A stretch of DNA of 64,000 bases from Brachypodius melanocephalos (Eukaryota > Chordata > Aves > Passeriformes > Pycnonotidae). Shown here piece by piece: positions 1 through 12,607 of the stretch; the stretch's first letter is position 1; every line of letters begins with the position of its first letter. A program made the position numbers and the translations under genes. The notes below the pieces were generated by a model. The model did not search any database. It had not been told where the DNA came from and was given only the letters and a program-made list of their open reading frames with translations. The stretch covers positions 5,440,860-5,504,859 of the forward strand of contig VZSR01000028.1 of assembly GCA_013398615.1 (NCBI GenBank). The letters run 5' to 3'.

Positions 1-3000
1 TTTTGACTGCAACTCAGGAACTGAGAGTTTCTAAAAGCCTGAGTCCAAATATTCAGTATTTTGTATTCAGTATTCCCTGGGAATGCTGTTACTGACCTCT
101 GAGCCCTGAGTTAATCTTTACTTCATGATGCCAAACTTTGTAAAAGGTTTTTACTCAGAAGGTGTTTTGGTTTTTTGGGTCTTTCTGAGTTTAGTTTTTA
201 CTGTAAAATATTGAAAACTGGCAGCATTTCCCTCATTATTTGTTTCTAGACATCCAGTTTCCTCAAGGAAAGTAGCTGATAGCACTTTCTTATAGTGACA
301 TTAACCAGCCCTGAAACTCAAAGTCAGTAAATAATCTTGCATTGCTGCTATTTTTCTGTGTCAGTCCTGCTTTTAACAAGCAATAGCTAACTCAGGCTGA
401 TTTGTATTGAGCTGGTGCCTTCCTGGCAGTGCTGCCTGCCAAGGTGAGAGAAACCCCTTGTGCTGTGCAGGATCCACTGCTTCTCCATTGTGTGGGGGCC
501 CTGTTTAATATAGACCCCCACTCCTGGGGTGTCAGACATTGCTGCGTGTTTATCTTGAACTGGAACTCACTTGACATCTGTGGGAAGGCCAAAAAAATGC
601 AGGGAGATAGGAAAGGATGATCTCCTCCCTGCTGCTGCAGGTCACTTTACAGGCTAGGTGTGCTTCTGGACTCTAAATAAAGGACTTTGGGCCAGCCACT
701 GTGGTGGGTGAGAGACAGGTAAAAATCTTGCAGGGTGTTCATCTCTCCCAAGCAGTTGGAATCCAGACTTCTGGGTTGCTGCATTTAGCATAGCAGAAAG
801 ACATGTCATTAATTAAGGAAATTTTCAAAGTGCAATGGAGGTGAAACTTACATATATAATTGCTATCAAGGTGATTACACTTTAATTCGTGGCTCATCTC
901 TGCTTGAGACAAATCTACAGTAAAAAAAAAAAGTGTTTCTATAATTATATCTATAAGAGATTGATTTCAAGAAAAGATCAAGTGCGACTGCTGTGCTTAA
1001 TGTTAGTGTTTGTGATATTTTAAGGAAAGCACAAGAATTTTAAGGAAAGCACAAGAATTTTAAGGAAAACAGCCTGTTGCAGAGGGCTCCTCTTCTAAGA
1101 GATTTGCACCTGACTTCAGTGAAGTGGGAAGGCAGTCTGACCTCAATGAGCAATTTTTGATGCAGGCTGCATTTCCATCTCACTTGCTACCTCTTTCTCT
1201 GAGCTTGCACAGGCGCACATTCCCAATATGTGGTTTGAAACTGATTGCAGTGACTGTGTTGTGGAGTTCACCATTTGCCAACACTGAATGCAGGAAAAAG
1301 GTGATGTATCTTATTTTGACTGTTTTATGCAATATTTCATATTCAACTCTACCCTTCCTGAGAATTCTAGATGTTGAAAGAGCTTGGAGTGTAGCTGTTT
1401 CTTTCAACTGTGATGCTGCATACTGCCCTCATTTTATTTGCTGCTTCTTTGCTGTTCTTTCCTCTCCAAAATGTGACAGGTAAAAATGCTGACTGAAAGT
1501 CAGAACCCTAACCTAACCGCAGGAACTATAAAACTGAAATTACTTGGTCCTTTGTATTCAGCAAGTCCTCTGTTCTCTGTGTAATACTGCAAGTTTGGAG
1601 AAGTTATTGTCCCTGTGACGTGTGCCTTCAGTGAATTCCTAAAGATGGGAACACAATCCCAGAGCACGTAAACCCCTGATGACCACCCTGGGGGTTTCCA
1701 GGCTTTGATTCTCCCTTACTGGCTCAGGTCAGAATGAGCAGTATCTTTATTTTAACACAATATCACTAAATATGTTTTTCTACCAGCTCAAGGGCACCAG
1801 TTTTACTCTTTTGAACTTTACTTTTAGAGCTACTTTTGATCAGGAATCTAATGAACTAGTTTAGCTCGTTAGGAAGGAAGAGACAGCTCTGCCTCAGAAA
1901 TAGTCAATAATTTGAAAAGTTGGGGAGGGTTCCAAGGCTACTTTTGTGATCTCCCATTTTCCTGTGGTCTTCCAGAGCAGAAACTCAGTCCCAGTAGAAT
2001 CAGACAGCAAAAAACTGAACCAGTACCAGAGACACATGAGTTCTTTGTGGTGAGATAAGCATCCTTGAGCTTCCCACAATGGGATTCATCTCCCACCTGC
2101 TCTCTTACTGTACACCTGTCCCAGATTGGCACTGCTTTTGGCTGCAGTACAGTTGATTCTCAGTTTTGAAGCCAGATTTGTTCTTACAGTCATTTCCCTG
2201 TTTCCTGTGCTCAGCTGAGTGAGGAGTCCAGGTGTGCCGTGTTTGTCAGCTTTTCTATGGTGTAGTGCTAATCTTTACTCCACATAAAAAGCTTTAACAG
2301 ACTGGATAATAACCCTGTGGCTAGCTGCCCCTGTCCAGGCCTCTGGACACAGGTTTCACAGTGGATTTCATTGAAGCTTGTGGCACAGGTGTCAATGTAA
2401 TTGGAATAATGACACATGAGGGGTACCCAGAGGGTTCAGCCAGATGTCAGACAGATGTTTCTGCTGGAGTGTGTGGCAGCCTGTTATTAGGTCAGAGGTG
2501 AGGTTCCAGCCCGACCCATGTGGGAAATGGGGTTCAGGCTGTGTTCAAAACAAGAATAAAAAACAAAAAGGGAAAAACCTAAAACAGAAGTCTTCTCCCA
2601 CACACACCCCGAAATAAAAACACCAACCACCCCACATCCAAGCTTTGCAGCTCCTAATACAGTAAGGGGTGCTTTTTTCCCCTGTGTATTTGGACTAAAC
2701 TGATCATTCCAGTACTTCATCTTGCTCCCTCTGCATCTCTTTTGATGTGTCTGTGTATACATTTATGTGTATTACACTTCATAAAAATATGTGAGTAGTG
2801 ATCATGAATTGATTCCCTGTTAATTCTTTTTTCAACAAAGAGTTGCAAATCCACATAAATATGGATTTTGAGTATTTTATCGAATCCTAGTATGTACTCA
2901 TACATCTAGATCTTTTAAAATTACAATGCCTGATACATGCACAACCACTTTAAACAAAAACACGAGAGGTACAAATGTATCCCCTTGACAGATAAAAAGA

Positions 3001-3600
3001 AATGCACCTGGAATGTCTACTCAGACAATGGGTTGTGTCCTTATGAAAGTGTAATTCTGCACTAAGCTGCTGGTTTAGGGTCTGAGCTAGGAAGAGCACT
3101 TAGCTACATGATTAACTGTAAGGATGTGGTTACAGCTTTTGTGGGATTAATCACGCTACTAAAATGATACTTTTGCATTTTTCTGTGATTGTCATACCCT
3201 GTTTGACTGGGAGTTTACATCCTCTGTAAGTCAAGGATAGTTACACAGACATTGAAGGATTGAATTGGTGTTTTCCTGCAGTGATTTAGGCAGACAGTGT
3301 GACAAAACCATGTTGTTAAGTCAGACTTCAATCTTAATTCATTCCAAGTGTTTGTTTCCTCAGTTGTTGCAAGATTTTTCATTTTTGTTTATCTGTAGAC
3401 TATGCAGAGACAAATAGATCCCAGATGCCTTGATAATCTTTAGCTACTCTAAAGAACACAGAAATGAAATAAGTTTGTACTCATCTGAATAAATACTGGC
3501 TCATTTGAACACGTGCTGTAACCAGTGAACTTCTTGATAATTACCCTTTGCTTTGTCTTGGATGTGTGACTAAGAGGAAGACCAAGCACCAGCTCAGACT
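1..3600. other. unique AT-rich sequence, no gene seen
   Basis: Apart from the 20-bp tandem repeat at 1018-1068 there is no recognisable transposon or RNA gene. A 119-codon plus-strand frame (1124-1483) starts at GTG, matches nothing known and ends in 'gacaggtaaaaatg', which resembles a donor. I treat it as chance. Confidence 0.7.
1018..1068. repeat. 20-bp tandem repeat, about 2.5 copies
   Basis: The unit 'taaggaaagcacaagaattt' occurs twice exactly from 1021 and then partly a third time ('taaggaaaac'). The copies are identical, which points to recent slippage or duplication. Confidence 0.95.
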
Positions 3601-3901
3601 TTTATTTCTTGCTTTCCAAAAAGCTCAGCTCATGAAGCTGGTTCTTCACGCTTCAATATGATTTTAAAAATCCAAATGCTTCCTAGTGCTTGCTATTAAG
3701 TCTGGTTTGCAAGAGCCTTTCAAACAGGTTCTTTTTCTCAACTTATTTCCTCGTTTTGATCTTGAAGTATTAGCATTTAACTTGCTCATTTTGCCTGCCA
3801 TATCCTGTATGCTTGCTTGAATTTTTTCTAACTGCTCTGATATATTCAGAACAAAGAATTCATTGCAGGTGGAAATGTTCCCAGTGTCATTCACATATCT
3901 T
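3601..3901 (-). other. possible terminal exon (splice acceptor, 78 codons, stop, poly(A) signal)
   Basis: On the minus strand a pyrimidine-rich tract ('ctccacttccatttcttgcag' less its first base) gives a strong splice acceptor, so an exon would start at 3901. One base completes a codon, then 78 codons stay open to a TAA at 3664-3666. AATAAA lies at 3601-3606, about 58 nt after the stop, and GU-rich sequence follows. The predicted peptide has four N-glycosylation-type sequons (NDT, NIS, NIS, NTS), a short amphipathic stretch around 'ISEQLEKIQASIQDMAGKM', and a basic C-terminal part containing RSKR. I recognise no family. Acceptor, stop, poly(A) signal and GU-rich element in the right order are more than most random frames offer. 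All four are short motifs, however, and no upstream exon of matching phase was found. It could be chance, a lncRNA exon or a pseudogene. Confidence 0.27.
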
Positions 3902-3933
3902 CTGCAAGAAATGGAAGTGGAGGAGCACCTCAA

Positions 3934-6900
3934 TAGAATCTTATCTCTATTATCTTAGAAACATTTCATGATGTGATGTGGTTTCCTGGGGAGCACTGGG
4001 TGTGTGCACTCTTGTCCTGTCTTTTCTAAATCTAACCAGAATTTAGGTGTCTTGCTCTTGGATCAAGAGTTTAATACTTAGACATCACCAAAAGCTTGGT
4101 GAGCTCAGTTTTCTCTGTAGACACATCTGCTATTTCACATCTGCCCTTCCCTCTTCAGAGTCCCATGTTGGTCAGCATCTGGATTCCTGAAGGGCCTGGG
4201 GCATGCTGCTTGGGAAGATGGTGTGACCTCTGAGGCAGCATAACTGAGACTCTGGTTAATAAATCCCTTGGGGTGAATTAAAGGGAAACGTTAGTGAATG
4301 ACTGGTGTTTACATGAGGCAGATTTATTTTAAAATAACTTAATTGCAGTGGAGAGGAGGTGTGGTCACAGAGTTGCTCTGTTGGGGTGGGAGCCCATGAA
4401 ACAAAGAGTTTGTCAGGTTATATACCTTCAAGTTATCAGGGCAATACCTAAATCCCTCCTCAGAAGATAACTGATTTCTAATTCACCATCATAAGTCTTA
4501 TGGAAAAATTGTCTTGCTGAAACTGATAAATTATTAATTACTCAAGCTTCCTGATAAGAACTATAAATTCTCAGTGTGTGAATGTGTTTGTCTGGCAGAG
4601 ACATGGAGAAAAGTCAGCTAATTCTGTAACTGACTTTATCTAATCTTAGCTTGTCCTGGTGTAGATCAGTGAGGTCTGTATGAGCTCACCCACCCTTCAC
4701 AGCAATAGTGAATAAATCTGTTCTGTGGAAATCTTCACTGAACTTTCTGCTGTCAGTGGTTTTATGTGTCTACCATGACCCCCTGTGACACCAGAGGGCA
4801 CAAATTGTATCACTGAGGATGCAGCAGTACAGAAGCAATTAAAAGAACAAACATGGACTAATTGGGCAACTTAATTCACATTCTTTAAAGGCTCCAAAGA
4901 AACAATTATGATGCACAGTCAGAGAACCTCTATGTATAAACATTCATGAGCTATTTCCATGGTTACTTTACTGTCACATAGATGCTGAAGAAGTAAATCC
5001 CTAGCTAAACAGCATTCAGGAAGGTGCTTAATTCCTGCTTTTGCTTCATTCTTGCTTAGTACAGCCTTGTTATGGTTGCTCTTCTATTGAATTGCACTGT
5101 ATTCCATCTGTTATGAATGGGAGTTGTGTGTGGCCTCAGCAGAAGGTGACAGCCCCACATCTGATACTCTTGGCCGTGTATACGCTCTCAACACCACTCT
5201 TGTCCTTTGTCACATTCCATTCTCATGTTGTGACCCTTGGGATGTTGAGTGTGGTTACAGATTGCTCCCACACACTTGAGCAGCTGTGAAAGGGAATTAC
5301 AGCTGTGGCTCATTGGTTATGAGTACTCCAAGAAAGACCTGGGGCTGTTTTTCAGATGACACTGTGTAATTACAATCACATCAGTAAAAGGAGATCAGAT
5401 CTACCTTTCTGCCATGCTTTATTTTGATGGAAAGACTTTGGAACACCATTTAAGTGGATTCAACACCCAGTGGTTATTGATTCTGTGTTGTTCCATAACA
5501 GATCACAGCCTGATTGTTTGTATCAGGATATCTGTCAACGGGGGTATTTACATCTCTGTTAGCATTTCTCTCACTCTTTAGATGTTAAAGAGAAGCAGAA
5601 AGTATATTCCCTCATTTCTGGATGCACACATGAAGCATTTTCTCTGGTTTTACCATTCCTAAAGATACAAGAGGCGCTTGTGTGGCTGTTAGTATTTACT
5701 TGAGTTTTATTGCAACTGACACCTTATGGCTAAGTTTTTAGAGGATGTAGCTTGGCAAAACTTATAAATGGCTCATCTCATCAAATGAGACCAAGTTTCT
5801 TAAAAAGCTTAACTTTCAAGGCATCTTATTTCTGACATTCCAAGTGCAGCCAAAATACATCAAAATTGTTGGTATTATCTGTTTCCATGTGAATGTATTG
5901 TTAGTGTAGTTAAAACACTCCAGTTTTCTTGAAGTATAAACTTGCATAAACTTTCCAGAAAATTCAGTGTAAAGAACTCCAAATGGTAGCAGTATTTTGT
6001 TTCTTATGTGGGCTGTTTTATCATATTATTCTGGAAGTAGTTCCATGGGTGGTGGGGTAGGAGGATGTTTGAAAAAGAAAAAGAGCTGAGAGTTTTCACT
6101 AATCTATTTATAGTATTCATTAATTGATTTTATTCTTGTGGTTACCCTCCCATTAAAACCCATTTGAAGCTAGAGTGCTCTTGTCTATTAAGGTACTCAC
6201 TAAGGGTTTTAAATTACTTTGATAGTTTAAGAGAAAAATTACACTTATTTCCTAGTGTGCATTACTGTTGTGAAATGTAGCACTTTTTGCTCGATCTGTA
6301 ATACTCTTTGTAGAATTGCTGAGACTCTGAACTAATTCTGAAGGGGACAAGGAGGTTAAAATCAAAATTAGTTCTCGCTGTCAGTCTCAAGCAGTTTTTG
6401 GCACCCTAAAGAAACACCACCCATGCTTATTTTGTGTCCTGCTCAGCATATAAGCTCATGATTGCTTTATAAAGACTGGGAAAAGGCATTCAAGTGGAGA
6501 TGAACAAGGAGCATAAACTGCACAAACCCCGGGGATGGATAGTGTTAGACATGTCTGTGCTCTGTGTTCAAGCCTGTGGAAACACAGAGGTGGCAGGTTA
6601 TGGTGCTTGCCCTGTTCTCTCAAAATACTGTGGCCCTGCTGCCGAATTGCAGCTCTGACAGCTCTGCTTGCTGGTGGACAGCCCAGCACAGAAGATGGGC
6701 TCTCATATCTGACTGGTGGCTCCAGTTAACAGCACTTTATCCCAGTGTTGCACACAATTTACCTTCAATTCTGCTGCTTAAAACTGCTCACAACAAAATC
6801 TGTGACCTACTTCGCAACTGAGTTTGAGTTGGGAAAGAATCTCCCATGTCCTGCAATGAAATATCTTTTTATGAAGATGTCAAGGGAGAGAAGTAGTTAT

Positions 6901-9900
6901 GAGCACTTTTCATGATGGCATAAATTCACACATTATTCATGCTTCACTGGCCTTACTCTGCCAGATCAGCATAAAGCCATCTAGAAGAATATGTACCTTT
7001 AGCACACTGATAATACCCGACAAGGAGGTAATAACACCGGTGACATTTGCGAAGCCTGACATGCTTGGGCCCCTCAGAGTTGGCATTAATAGAAATGAGA
7101 CATCTCTTTCTTGGGCAGGAGTGGTTCAATGACCTTTCTCTTTATTTTTCAGACTTCTGTTATTTTTGCATGCTCTTTGTGGCTGTTGTAAGGAAACAGG
7201 AAAATGCTTTCTTTTCCTGTTCTTCTGATTACCCTAAAGTAGTCTTTCCCTTTTAAATGGCTGTCAAAAAGGGCTTCTTCATAGACTTTCCTCATGGGCA
7301 CCCTAAACAATTTGGGCTATGGAGAGCTGATTTCTCACTAGAGCTGACTGAAGAAATATCAGTGGCATCTGAAAGCAGCAGGGTTGTGATTATTTATCCC
7401 TGCCTTGCAAAATGGAGTATAGGATGTTGCACTGCTCATGGAAGTCAGCAGAATTGGCCTTGGACTTCACTGCAAACTCTCCCCCTAATCGAAGAGTACT
7501 CCAACCCACTGCCAAAGGCTATTTATATTTCATTTCTCACTATAAGGGAAGGTAGAAGATTGACAGCAGTGCACTACAATTTTGTAGTAATTGATCTTTT
7601 TCAAAGCACTTTGGCTTTCTCTGAAGAGCTGTCATGTGGTCCTGTACCTTGTTATTGCTATAGGTACATTTTACTGTTGTTTTCACAAAGCGGGCATCAA
7701 GATATCACGGGTTTTAACCACAGAATCGCCTTTATTCTGCATTTATTCTGATACTAGATGTAATATTAATGGAAGTACCCTTCTGGCAGGGTAGGCCACG
7801 TTATCAGTAAATGTGTAATTGACTTCTGCACGGAGTCTGAGGGAACAAAGGGAGCTGGGAGATCAAGAGCCCTGTGCCTGGCTGCCAGAGCAGTGTGATT
7901 GTTCTGGCTGCAGCCTGTGATCCTTGCTTACACAGAGCAGGGCTGAGAGTTATCACTCAAGGGCTGCTGCCAGCAATCGTGGTTTGATCAGGGTAAGTGG
8001 TAAATGGCAGTGCAATTGTATCTCGTGCTGTTCATCAGGCTACCTGCATATCTGCTGAAAAAGGAGCAAGGAGAGGTACTCTAGTTATCGGTGTTAGAGA
8101 TGTGCATAAGCATGGACCTGAAGGGAATGGGCAAAAAAAGAGGAGAATGTTGAAAACTTAGTACATTACAACCAGCATTAAGTGCTAGCACTGAGGAAGG
8201 ACTGGGAAATCAAGATAAAAATGTTTGGAGTTTCGTGTTTAGTAACTTTTATTTATTGAGGGGAAAATGTTTCTTGCTGTGAGGAAAAATTTTTTCACTT
8301 TGTTTCTCTTTAAACTGTATTTATAAATCAGATCATGAGAGCTTTGTATGAATGTAGGGAATCCAAAAGGCTGGTTTTGACGCTCTCAATTGTTCAGGTA
8401 TTTTAAAGATTGAAAGTACTCAGACCTCTTAACATTAAATCCATGTTATGATCTCTCATGTTACGAATCAAAAGACAGAAGGGGAAAATACCACTTTTAC
8501 ATAATGCTATTCATCATGACAAATGTTCTGTATCAAAGAACATAACATCCTGGCAAAGCTTCAAGATTACCCAGAGGAGAGGCAGTGGACAGACTGTTGA
8601 GCCAAAGTAATTTCAGAAACAATTCCACACCTTATTTATCCCTCGTGTGGAGCAGAAGGGCTGTAAAACCCTCTAGCACAGTCACTTTGTGCATTTGTTT
8701 AACCTTCTGACCTCAGCTCTCACCTACCTGACAGCCTCATGTTTCTGAGCGTGGATTTCTGTGCAACTCAAAACATTGTGATTCCGAGTCTCTCTATTAG
8801 AGATGATGATTCTTTCCCAGCTCTTGAGCCAAGCTCATTCCAGACACCTTCACTGGGCAGTCTCAAAACATGAGAGGAAAAAGCTCTCCCTTCACAGGCA
8901 TGTACCTTTAAATTTAAATTTGAAATTATACTGCATCTAAACTTCTGGCTCAAAATTGAGTAAATGAAAACTATTTGTTTTCATGAACCTCAAATTTAAT
9001 CCTCAGTAAGTGGGGGCTTTTTGTTTGGTTGGGGTTTTTTTATTGAACTTTCAGATATTAAATCAATTTATTCAGTATTATTAGCACTAGATGATGCAAC
9101 TTATCTGTCATAATACTGAAAACTAGAAATCTTGTTTATGAAAGTCAGTGTAGTACAGATAGAATAATCTATGCAATTTATCAAAATTACATATATTTAC
9201 TTGTTGGTAACAAAATTTGGCGTTATACTGAGGGCTGCAGAAGTCCTCACACTCTTATGTTACTGTCTGTCCTCACAACAGTCACGGTATCTAAATGAAC
9301 TAGTGCTGTGTTGTTTAAAAGATGTCAAAAATACGCCCTCAGTATATTAAGTTAGCTCTTTGTTCAAGCATATAGTCAGGATTTGCAAATCTGACCAGAG
9401 AGAATTGTTTCTTAAACCGAAACAAAAGCCATAGCCAAGCCAAATAGCATCCCACCCCTGCTAAGCCTTAGTTTGGATGCCTGAGGATGAGAGCTGAGCT
9501 TTGGGGTGGACATTTGTACTTTACTGCGTGGGGCAACAACGTATTTCAGGTTTCCTTCCAACACAAAGTCCCTGCCAGCTGTTGTGTTAAAAGCAAGTCT
9601 TGACTTAGATTGGGATGTGCTTTAAAAGGGCACAGAGGGCAAGGGAAGATTTGTCTTGGCATCTTTTGTCATGTGCTGCCCATCGATTTGCCTTGGTTTG
9701 TTCAAGTTGAACATCTGTTCTGACAAAAGCTGCCTTTAGAAAACGAAATTCACAGTCACCTCTGCCACGCTTAATTTTTAAAAACCCTGTTCCTGGCACT
9801 CAGATCTCAACCAGTTAATTTTAATATAACAACAAGCCTAACATCTTCCAGAGAACCACTGCAAACTTTTAGGTCATTCTTGATATTTAAACTCTGGGAG

Positions 9901-10049
9901 AAGACAGGCTTTGTATTTGCATTTCAGATTGCATACTGTCATGGGTATTTTTTAAAGTTCACCTTATTACTAAAACCGTAACTTTTTTTTTTTTTTTCTT
10001 GTGAAATATAAAGCCTTTGGAGCTTATTTCTATTTCACTGCAAACTGCA
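3934..10049. other. unique sequence, no gene seen
   Basis: It contains the CTCF-like site and little else that can be named. A 164-codon frame at 7257-7751 resembles no known protein. A good plus-strand acceptor at 7141-7152 ('tttatttttcag') opens 34 codons to a stop, without further support. Confidence 0.65.
4788..4801 (+). promoter_or_regulatory. candidate CTCF binding site
   Basis: The 14-mer 'acaccagagggcac' matches the CTCF core (CCA, C/G, C/T, AG, A/G, G/T, GGC, A/G, C/G) at every position except the first, where A replaces C. CTCF sites organise chromatin loops and are often kept in gene-poor DNA. A single sequence match does not show occupancy. Confidence 0.38.
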
Positions 10050-10110
10050 GTTCACTCAATTTGTGGAGCTCAAAAGGGGCCCTGTGAGGCCTCTTGGTCC
10101 AGCTGGCACT
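10050..10110 (-). mobile_element. possible heavily decayed CR1-like tail
   Basis: The segment 'aaaggggccctgtgaggcct' followed by 'cttggtccagctgg' resembles the antisense CR1 3' motif in which a run ending in 'ggccctttgaggtc' leads to 'atctagtccaacc'. No octamers and no second block support it, so it may be coincidental. Confidence 0.2.
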
Positions 10111-10335
10111 GATTTAAGGCAGTGATGTAATGATAATATCTCAAGGGTTGTTTTGGGATGTTGTGCTTGCTCAAACATGAAGCTCTTAAGGTGCAAGGCC
10201 AAGAGGCTAAAATCCAGGAAATGGTTCACCTACCCATTCTTATGGGGTAAGTATGCAGTTCCCTAAAAGTTCAGAAATGAATGACAGTGATCTATTATTG
10301 TTGTGATGAAAATAGTGAGGCTGTCCTTCTTTCAG

Positions 10336-10470
10336 AATGTTTTGGTGAAAGATGAGTCTATTAAAGGAAACATCACACTGGGAGGAACATCTGACACAGC
10401 TGGGATCTTACGTGGATGGGAAAGGTCCTGGTTCATCTCTGGGGGTTGCAGGACAACCCTGAGCCCTTAA
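10336..10470 (+). other. possible 3'-type exon, 44 codons to a stop
   Basis: A plus-strand acceptor ('aggctgtccttctttcag') is followed at 10336 by 44 open codons ending at TAA 10468-10470. The start of the predicted peptide is 'NVLVKDESIKGNITLGGTSD'. No good donor lies inside and no AATAAA follows closely. The acceptor is strong but the rest is unremarkable. Confidence 0.13.
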
Positions 10471-11442
10471 CATATGCCAGGACATACCAAAACTTTTAAT
10501 GATTTTGCCCAAGTCAGGGCAGAAAACTTATTTAAACCTGGAATACCCGAGATGTTCCTTGCGCCTTTAGAACAGAAATGCCTTTTCTCTACTTTTCGGC
10601 TGCTGATATAAACAGTGTTCTCTGGGAAAAGGATGGACTGTAATTTCAACACACAATCAGCATAGAGGAACTTGGTAAACAGAAAACATTGCTGGTGGCA
10701 GTCAAGAGAGGAGGCAAGAGGAAAACCTCATTAAGTGTGATTGTTATAGCACACAGTGATAATGGTCTTGTACAGGAGATAATGATTTACCCAGTGTCTC
10801 TGGAACAGCATAGGTTATACAGGTCTGTGGGCTTTTCTTTTAATTGAAAGAACACCTATCATTAATGGCCAGAGAAATAATTGAGTAAATCTTTGTGCTG
10901 CAGAGAGGGAAAAAGTTAGAAATATTGACATAATGCAATTTCATCCCATAGTGAACCATAATTACTAATGTTGAATGTATGACCTTTACAGTACAAAGTT
11001 TGCAGAGAACTTTAATCTTTCTGTGCTTTTGCAGCTACCAATGATGTAACACAATGGTGGCACATTTCATGGCTGGAGTTTGATTCATGCTAACACAGAG
11101 CTTACAATCCTGAAATAACTTAATAAAAGTGTGTGATTTGAGTTGGAGAGAAGCAAGAGCAAGTCAATACCAGTCATCCTCCAGTTGTACACCTGAGTTC
11201 ATTTAGTGAAGAAGGAAGTGTGCAATCTAGCTCCCTGTGCTTGATCTTGTCTCCAGCCTGCTCGTTCCTGTTCAGAGCAGGGGCTGTGGTGCCTGTGCTG
11301 GCCCTGGCAGTGGAGCTCAGTGTCTGCTCGAGAGGAAAGGAGCTGGTGAGGTCCTTTGTGCCCTGCTCTGCCTGCAGGGGTGGGATGGTACTTGGGCACA
11401 GTGCTCTGCCTCTGCTTACAGCCTGCAGGCTCCCTTCGAGTG

Positions 11443-11488
11443 GAAACAGGAACCAAAATGTGGTCAGAAATAGGAACCAAAATGTCTG
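11443..11488. repeat. 24-bp tandem duplication
   Basis: 'aggaaccaaaatgt' occurs at 11448 and 11472 within two near-identical 24-bp units ('gaaacagg…' and 'gaaatagg…'). Confidence 0.9.
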
Positions 11489-12561
11489 AGAGATGAGAAA
11501 CACCTCCTGCCACTGCCGAGGTTTGATCTAACTCCTACCTGTAGCAGACTGTGGACAGCATCCTCCCAGTCACTGCACTGGCCAGGGCTTGAGGGGAAGG
11601 GAACATGACTGGCTTCAGCAACTCAATCCCATGTCCATTTATTTTTCTCTACAAAGCCTTGCAGAGCCCTGCAGCTGTCACCTTTGCCACTCTTCTCATC
11701 CTATTGAAGGCAATCCCGTCAGTCTTTTGAAACAGCAGCAAATTAAAGCTCTTTTTGAAGGCTGCAGACAAGCTTATATATATTTTATATGTTCTGTATA
11801 TATACATGCACTAGCATATCCTTCAAAGTTGAAAAGAGACCATTTGAATTAAAGAGAAATGAATATCTTTGCAGATCAAAAGAAAAAATTAAACTTTTGT
11901 TTCTGGTTTTAAAGGGGAATTTTTAAAGTAATATCCAAACCTTTAGGGTCTTTAAAGTATTTTCAAAATTGCTGGCAGCTTATCTCTGAAGTTCATCTCT
12001 ATGAACTAGATATAAAATTTACTACTCATCATTCCATCTGTTTGAAGATGCTGCAATTGTAATGAAACAATTGTTAGAATAGCTTATCTACAATGCGTGA
12101 TCAAGGTGTTTTCCCTTTTCAGATTTGCATGTGGGTCACAGAGTCATTTAAATCTGCAAGTGCCAGTGCACATATTTCTCAAAGTGCTGTGAAGTGCATT
12201 GTATGGCTGTGATTCTGAAGGTTTGTTTGTTTATTGGCCATACCCCCATTAACCACATTATGGAGTGGTTCAAATCATGGCACAGAGGAATCATCTCATG
12301 TTTATGAGAGTATGCACATGCAAAATGATGCGCGTGGTCAGGGCAAAGACCCTTGAAAATCCCTTTATTAATAACCATCTCTCTCTGTTGGTTGAAAAGG
12401 TTTTAATTGGCACTTCCACTGGGCAACAGTTTCTTCTGCCGAGTTGCTTGGTAAAATTTGCTATTTTTACTGAGATTATTAATAATAGCAGTGTTTACAA
12501 GGAACTCACAAAATTCTGTTCCAGCATCTCTGTGCAAAGAAGACTAGAATAACAGTATTGG

Positions 12562-12564
<3 letters not shown>

Positions 12565-12605
<41 letters not shown>
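12565..12605 (+). repeat. poly(A) homopolymer, 41 nt
   Basis: An uninterrupted run of 41 A residues, by far the longest homopolymer in the window. No AATAAA lies within the 30 bp before it and no target-site duplication is evident, so a retrocopy tail is unproven. The length may be unstable between individuals or inexact in the assembly. Confidence 0.95.

Positions 12606-12607
<2 letters not shown>

Noticed and set aside
1505..1517. Telomere-like 'accctaacctaac'
   Set aside because: Fewer than two full CCCTAA units; chance match, not an interstitial telomere.
7257..7751. 164-codon plus-strand frame
   Set aside because: It resembles no protein family, has no splice or promoter context, and lies within the length range chance gives across six frames of 64 kb.
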